From Solirubrobacter soli DSM 22325 (GTDB taxonomy: Bacteria; Actinomycetota; Thermoleophilia; Solirubrobacterales; Solirubrobacteraceae): 64,000 bases of DNA. Under the pieces are notes generated by a model. It saw only the letters and a list, made by a program, of their open reading frames with translations, did no database searches and was not told the origin of the DNA. This document shows positions 60,047 through 64,000 of this stretch, one piece after another (the stretch's first letter is position 1; each line of letters starts with the position of its first letter). Location of the stretch: the NCBI RefSeq assembly GCF_000423665.1, contig NZ_AUIK01000010.1, positions 1 to 64,000 of the forward strand, in the 5' to 3' direction. The position numbers and the translations under genes are program-made.

Positions 60047-60388
60047 TCAGCTGCCGCCGCCGGCGGCGTTGAGCTGGTCCTGCGCGTCCTCGAGTTGCTT
60101 CTTGACGTCGTCCGGGATGTCGGAGTCCTTGGCGGCGTCGATCGCGTCGTTGGTCAGCTTGTTGGCGTCGTCCTGGATGTCCTTGGCGGCCTGCTCGGCG
60201 TCGACCTTGCCGGACTTGATGTCCTCGGCGGTCTTCTGCGCCTTGTCCTGGAGCTCCTGGGACTGCTTCTGCAGCTTGTTGGCCTCGTCCTGGGAGATGC
60301 CATTGTCGTTCCCGCAGGCGGCGATCCCGACGGACGCGGTGATGAGGAGGCCGGCGAGCGAGGCGCGGATGATCATGGGGAGGTTCAT
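60047..60388 (-). CDS. Small lipoprotein with coiled-coil helix
   Basis: 113 residues. The lipobox SVGIAAC shows lipid anchoring at Cys25. The rest is a charged helix rich in Lys, Asp, Gln and Ala (QKQSQELQDKAQKTAEDIKS, LTNDAIDAAKDSDIPDDVKK) resembling a small coiled coil. Function unknown. It is 36 bp after murG on the same strand and ends at a strong terminator, so it may be the last gene of the murD-ftsW-murG transcript. Confidence 0.82.
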   Translation of the reverse strand: MNLPMIIRASLAGLLITASVGIAACGNDNGISQDEANKLQKQSQELQDKAQKTAEDIKSGKVDAEQAAKDIQDDANKLTNDAIDAAKDSDIPDDVKKQLEDAQDQLNAAGGGS

Positions 60389-60424
60389 TGCGGCGAACTC
60401 TCACATTTCTGTGTCGCGCATTCC

Positions 60425-61492
60425 TCACCCCGCGGGGTGAACAATTTCGCCCGTAACTGTTACGAGGATCTCGTGTGCGATGTCCTTTGCCGCGTCCGGC
60501 CTGGCCAGCGCGCTCGCGGCGTGTGACATCGCGGCGCGGTCGGCCAGTATCGCGTCGGTCTCGGCGCGGAGTCGCTGCGGTGTCAGCTCGGTGTCGGTGA
60601 CGATGCGTGCGGCGCCGGCGTCGGCCATCCACCTGGCGTTGGAGCTCTGATGGTCGGCCGACGCGTGCGGGTACGGGATCAGCACGGCGGGAAGGCCGTA
60701 CTGGGCGAGCTCGAAGACGGAGCCACCGGAGCGGGCGACGGCGGCGTCGGCGGCGGCCAGCGCGGTCCCGAACGGCGTCAGGTAGTCGAGCAGGACGTAG
60801 TGGTCGCCCGGTGGCGTCAGGTCGGGGTAGTCGCGCGTGCCGGCCACGTGCACGACCCGGTAGGGCGCGTCCTTGAACGCCTCGATCGCGGCGTGGTTGA
60901 TCGAGCGTGCGCCGAGCGAGCCGCCGAAGATCAGCACGCACGTCTCATCGGGGCCGATGCCGAGCTGCGCTCGCGCGTGGGCCCGGTCGGTGACCTTCGG
61001 TGGCACCGGGCGCCCGGTGACGAGATAGCGGTCGCCCGTGCGGCCCTCGAGCGGGAACGCGAGACAGACGCGGCGGGCCTTGCCGGCGAGCGCGCGGTTG
61101 GAGATGCCGAGGTGGCTGTCGGCCTCGGACAGCACGAGCGGCGTCTTGGTCAGCACCGCGGCGAGGCCGACCGGGCCCGCCACGTATCCCCCACCGCCGA
61201 GCACGGCGTCCGCGTCGCGCTTCTTGAGGATCCCGCGGGCCTGCTGCACCGCGCCCGCCGCCTTGCCGAGCGCGCGAGCGGCCTTGAGCGGGTTCGTCCG
61301 GCTCAGGCCCTCGACCTTGAGCTGGTCGAGCGCGTAGCCGGCCTGTGGCACCAGCTCGGCCTCGGCGCGCTCGCCGCCGACGAAGGTGACCTCGGCGCCC
61401 TCAGCTCGCAGCGCGTCGGCGACCGCTATGGCCGGCACCACGTGTCCCGCGGTCCCTCCGGCTGCGATCACGATCTTCGGTCGAGCGGTCAC
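60425..61492 (-). CDS. murG: UDP-N-acetylglucosamine--N-acetylmuramyl-(pentapeptide) transferase
   Basis: 355 residues. The glycine-rich loop is GGTAGHVVPAIAVA, where the usual Gly-Gly is Ala-Gly, and the C-terminal sugar site is GGSVFELAQYGLPAVLIPYPH. It makes lipid II. GTG 61492 gives the start VTARPKIVIAAGG; this places 92 bp of overlap with ftsW, larger than other overlaps here. It belongs to the murD-ftsW-murG run. Confidence 0.94.
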   Translation of the reverse strand: MTARPKIVIAAGGTAGHVVPAIAVADALRAEGAEVTFVGGERAEAELVPQAGYALDQLKVEGLSRTNPLKAARALGKAAGAVQQARGILKKRDADAVLGGGGYVAGPVGLAAVLTKTPLVLSEADSHLGISNRALAGKARRVCLAFPLEGRTGDRYLVTGRPVPPKVTDRAHARAQLGIGPDETCVLIFGGSLGARSINHAAIEAFKDAPYRVVHVAGTRDYPDLTPPGDHYVLLDYLTPFGTALAAADAAVARSGGSVFELAQYGLPAVLIPYPHASADHQSSNARWMADAGAARIVTDTELTPQRLRAETDAILADRAAMSHAASALARPDAAKDIAHEILVTVTGEIVHPAG

Positions 61493-62627
61493 TGGGCTGC
61501 GGAACCGCTCGCAGGTGGGTGGAGCCGCGGCCGCTCGCCACGTTGAGCAGCAGCCCCATCGCACCGAGCATCACGATGAGGCTCGTCGAACCCGACGAGA
61601 TGAACGGCAGCGGGACGCCGGTCAGCGGCGCAAGGCCGAGAACCGCGTAGACGTTGAGGGTGGCTTGGCACAGGATCAGGGAGGTCAGGCCGCCGGCGAG
61701 GAGCTTCAGGTAGATGCCCTTGGCGTTGCGGGCGGTCCGCAGCCCGGCGTACCCGATGATGCCGTACAGCGACAGCAGCGCCAGGATCCCCGCCAGGCCG
61801 AGCTCCTCCCCGATGACGGCGAGGATGAAGTCGGTGTGGGCCTCGGGAACGTAGAAGATCTTCTGGATCGACGCGCCCAGCCCGTGGCCGAACAGCCCGC
61901 CGGAGCCGATCGCGATCTGCCCCTGCACCGCTTGGAACCCCGCGCCGGACGCGTGGTCCCACGGGTCCAGGAAGCTCGTCAGCCGCGCCCGCCGGTAGGG
62001 CTCGAGGATCGCGAACAGCATCACCAGCGTCGCCCCGGCGCCGAACGCCAGGCCGAGCTGACGCATCGGCAGCCCCGCCGCGACGACCATCGCGCCGACG
62101 GTCGCGCAGATCACGAGGTCGGTGCCCAGGTCCGGCTGCAGCGCGATCAGCAGCACCGCCGCGCCCGCGACCCCGATCACTGGGCCGGTCAGCGTCCGAA
62201 TCGAGCGGGCGATCTTCGGCCGGTTGGCGATCACCCCGCTGATGTGCAGCACGAGCGCGATCTTCATGATCTCGCTCGGCTGGAACTGCAGCGGACCGAA
62301 GCCCAGCCAGCGGTGCGCGCCGTTGACCCGCACACCCACCCCTGGCACCTTGACCATCAGCAGCATCACGAACGCGGCGATCAGCAGCGCCCCCGTGTAG
62401 CGCCGCACGTGCTCCAGGTTCAGCCGGGACACGACGTGCATCCCGAGCAGCCCGACCGCCCCGTACGTGACGTACTTGATCAGGTACGACGTCCCATCGC
62501 CCTGACCCTGGAGCAGTGTTCTCGCGCTCGACGCCGAATACACCATCACCGCGCCGCCCGCGAGGAGGCAGAACGTGGCCGTGAGCAGCAGTCGATGCTC
62601 GAGCGGCTGCTGCATTTTTCGGCCCAT
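61401..62627 (-). CDS. ftsW: Cell division protein FtsW (lipid II polymerase)
   Basis: 408 residues with about ten membrane segments and the SEDS motifs NGAHRWLGFGPLQFQPSEIM and LIALQPDLGTDLVI. It polymerises lipid II at the septum. The C-terminal tail (about 50 residues, Arg-rich) is encoded across the murG start. A shorter start at ATG 62615 is possible. Confidence 0.94.
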   Translation of the reverse strand: MGRKMQQPLEHRLLLTATFCLLAGGAVMVYSASSARTLLQGQGDGTSYLIKYVTYGAVGLLGMHVVSRLNLEHVRRYTGALLIAAFVMLLMVKVPGVGVRVNGAHRWLGFGPLQFQPSEIMKIALVLHISGVIANRPKIARSIRTLTGPVIGVAGAAVLLIALQPDLGTDLVICATVGAMVVAAGLPMRQLGLAFGAGATLVMLFAILEPYRRARLTSFLDPWDHASGAGFQAVQGQIAIGSGGLFGHGLGASIQKIFYVPEAHTDFILAVIGEELGLAGILALLSLYGIIGYAGLRTARNAKGIYLKLLAGGLTSLILCQATLNVYAVLGLAPLTGVPLPFISSGSTSLIVMLGAMGLLLNVASGRGSTHLRAVPQPSDRSTEDRDRSRRDRGTRGAGHSGRRRAAS

Positions 62628-62668
62628 CGGAGCGCCATTCGACGCGCCCCGCCGGACGCCTGCCGCGA

Positions 62669-64000
62669 TTATCCGAGGTTCTCGACCAGGCGGCGGAAAT
62701 GGTCCCCGCGCTCCTCATATGAGCGGTATTGGTCATACGACGCGCACCCGGGCGAGAGCAGCACTATGTCCCCCGGCCGCGCGTTGTCGCTCGCATGCGC
62801 GAACGCGGTCGCGAGGTCGTGCGCGTCGTCGATCGGGACGCCCGTGGGTCGCAGCGCCTCATCGATCCGCGGCGCGGTCTGGCCGATCGTGTAGACGGCC
62901 GTGCAGCGCTCCTTGACGGGCGCCGCGAGCGGCGTGAAGTCCGAGTGCTTCTCGCTCCCGCCGGCGATCAGGTGCACCCCGCGCGGGAAGCTCCGGACGC
63001 CCACCTCCGCCGACGCCACATTGGTCGCCTTGGAGTCGTTGACGTAGGTGACACCACCGACCGTCGCGATCTCCTCGAGCCGGTGCGGCACCCCGGCGAA
63101 CGTCATCAACCCCTCGCGCACGGCGCCGGGGCCGATCCCCCGCGCGAGACACACCGCCGCCGCGGCCATCGCGTTCTCCCGATTGTGCGGTCCGCGCAAC
63201 CGGATCTCGTCGGCCCGGACGAACGCCTCGCCGCGCCAGAAGAGCGACCCGTCGCGGTGCACGAGGTCGGCCTCCTCGCCGCCCGCCGCCCCGCCAGGCG
63301 CCGGCTCGCCGCCCACCGCCTCGCCCGGCGCCGCCTCGTCGTTCGGCGCCACCTCGCCGCCCGCTGCCGCGCCGCCCGGCGCCGCATCGCCGCCCGCCGC
63401 CCCGCCAGGCGCCACCTCGCCGCCCACCGCCCCGCCAGGCGCCGGCTCGCCGCCCACCGCCTCGCCCGGCGCCGCCTCGCCGTTCGGCGCCGCCTCGCCG
63501 CCCGCTGCCGCGCCGCCCGGCGCCGCGTCGTCGCCCGCCGCGCCGCCCGCTGCCGCGTCCTCGCCGAACGTCACCCTCGTGGCCTCGCCGCCGGCGTCCT
63601 CCAGCGGCAGTCCGGCCGGGACGACCGCGAGGGCGCCTGGCGGTTGGTGGGCGAAGATGGCGAGCTTGGCGGCGCGGTAGTTGGCGAACGTGCCGTGGCG
63701 GTCGAGGTGGTCCTCCTGGAGGTTGAGCAGGACGGCGGCGTCGGGCGCGAAGGCCAGCGTGTCCTCGAGCTGGAACGACGAGGCCTCGCAGACGATCACC
63801 GCGTCCGGGTCGAGCGTTCCCGGCAGCGAGGTCAGGGCCGTCCCGACGTTGCCGGCGACCGTCACCGGCACGCCCGCCGTACGGTGGATGTGACCGATCA
63901 GCTCGACCGTGGTCGTCTTGCCGTTGGAGCCCGTGAGCGCGATGAACGGGTGCTCGAGCAGCCGCCAGCCGAGCTCGAGCTCGCCCAGGACCGTGATCCC
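62669..64000 (-). CDS. murD: UDP-N-acetylmuramoylalanine--D-glutamate ligase with a large repeat insertion (5' end outside)
   Basis: 444 codons are visible; the start lies beyond the window. The ATP loop LTGSNGKTTTVEL is near the edge, the central domain contains VLLNLQEDHLDRHGTFANYR, and the C-terminal domain DSKATNVASAEVGVR. Between the two central beta regions a 94-residue Ala/Gly/Pro/Glu-rich insertion replaces what is normally a short loop (63275-63556). The flanking sequence resumes as normal MurD (HRDGSLFWRGEAF), so the enzyme is probably active with a long disordered loop. Confidence 0.94.
   Translation of the reverse strand, partial: GITVLGELELGWRLLEHPFIALTGSNGKTTTVELIGHIHRTAGVPVTVAGNVGTALTSLPGTLDPDAVIVCEASSFQLEDTLAFAPDAAVLLNLQEDHLDRHGTFANYRAAKLAIFAHQPPGALAVVPAGLPLEDAGGEATRVTFGEDAAAGGAAGDDAAPGGAAAGGEAAPNGEAAPGEAVGGEPAPGGAVGGEVAPGGAAGGDAAPGGAAAGGEVAPNDEAAPGEAVGGEPAPGGAAGGEEADLVHRDGSLFWRGEAFVRADEIRLRGPHNRENAMAAAAVCLARGIGPGAVREGLMTFAGVPHRLEEIATVGGVTYVNDSKATNVASAEVGVRSFPRGVHLIAGGSEKHSDFTPLAAPVKERCTAVYTIGQTAPRIDEALRPTGVPIDDAHDLATAFAHASDNARPGDIVLLSPGCASYDQYRSYEERGDHFRRLVENLG
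63275..63556. repeat. In-frame GC-rich repeat inside murD (141-bp period)
   Basis: A 47-residue block starting AAAGGE(A/V)APN occurs twice (one copy partial at its end), built from smaller GGEPAPGG and GGDAAPGG units. It is composed almost only of Ala, Gly, Pro, Glu and Asp, and keeps frame. Confidence 0.85.

Overview
The window is very GC-rich, actinobacterial-style DNA. Genes are packed tightly and many neighbours overlap by 4 bp (ATGA, GTGA or TTGA). GTG and TTG starts are common, and several start codons have almost no upstream leader. The dcw cluster lacks ftsA; the aminotransferase, DAHP synthase and prephenate dehydrogenase genes sit together; and secreted proteins with Ig-like or threonine/proline-rich linkers are present. 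Together these suggest a soil actinobacterium of the Thermoleophilia/Solirubrobacterales type (Conexibacter- or Solirubrobacter-like). The taxonomic placement is inference. I recognised no rRNA, tRNA, CRISPR array, transposase or phage gene, and no gene-free stretch exceeds about 300 bp.

Layout. 1-4.4 kb: aromatic amino acid operon on the minus strand (tetR, hisC, a newly noticed aromatic-rich leader peptide, aroF, tyrA, and a proline-rich partial ORF). 4.4-6.2 kb: drug-type ABC exporter divergent from tetR across a 32-bp gap that carries three copies of an 11-bp operator-like repeat. 6.2-11.8 kb: aroH, rluB, rlmN, a LuxR-type response regulator, a serine hydrolase lipoprotein, a sensor kinase and an XRE-cupin regulator. 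11.8-25 kb: an unusual nitrogen/carbamoyl metabolic island that joins Nit1C-cluster families (MSMEG_0572, 0568, 0567 and 0565 types) with the FdrA/DUF1116/DUF2877/carbamate kinase set (the oxamate transcarbamylase, AllFGH-AllK, families). The usual nitrilase is absent and an amidohydrolase takes its place. 25-28.8 kb: two consecutive aspartase/fumarase-superfamily lyases facing a phosphosulfolactate synthase, a combination resembling the bacterial coenzyme M pathway. 28.8-38 kb: a seven-gene chemosensory operon ending in a hybrid kinase. 38-44.6 kb: arylsulfotransferase, TerC, DUF4328, scpA-scpB with a repeat-encoded ORF coupled between them, and trpS. 44.8-49.2 kb: complete glycine cleavage operon. 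49.2-53.3 kb: secreted and membrane proteins and a GGDEF/HD-GYP protein. 53.3-64 kb: dcw cluster (murD, ftsW, murG, murC, ftsQ, ftsZ), interrupted by recQ, a choice-of-anchor A protein and a small lipoprotein.

Two themes cut across the regions. First, short GC-rich tandem repeats whose periods are multiples of 3 sit inside reading frames of unrelated genes (DUF2877, a lyase, MurD, the scpA-scpB linker ORF and the partial first ORF). Second, the 11.8-28.8 kb region looks like one accessory metabolic island rather than a set of unrelated genes. Its operons run back to back and are stop-start coupled, and every member belongs to a family linked to carbamoyl, nitrile/C1-nitrogen or sulfo-organic chemistry.
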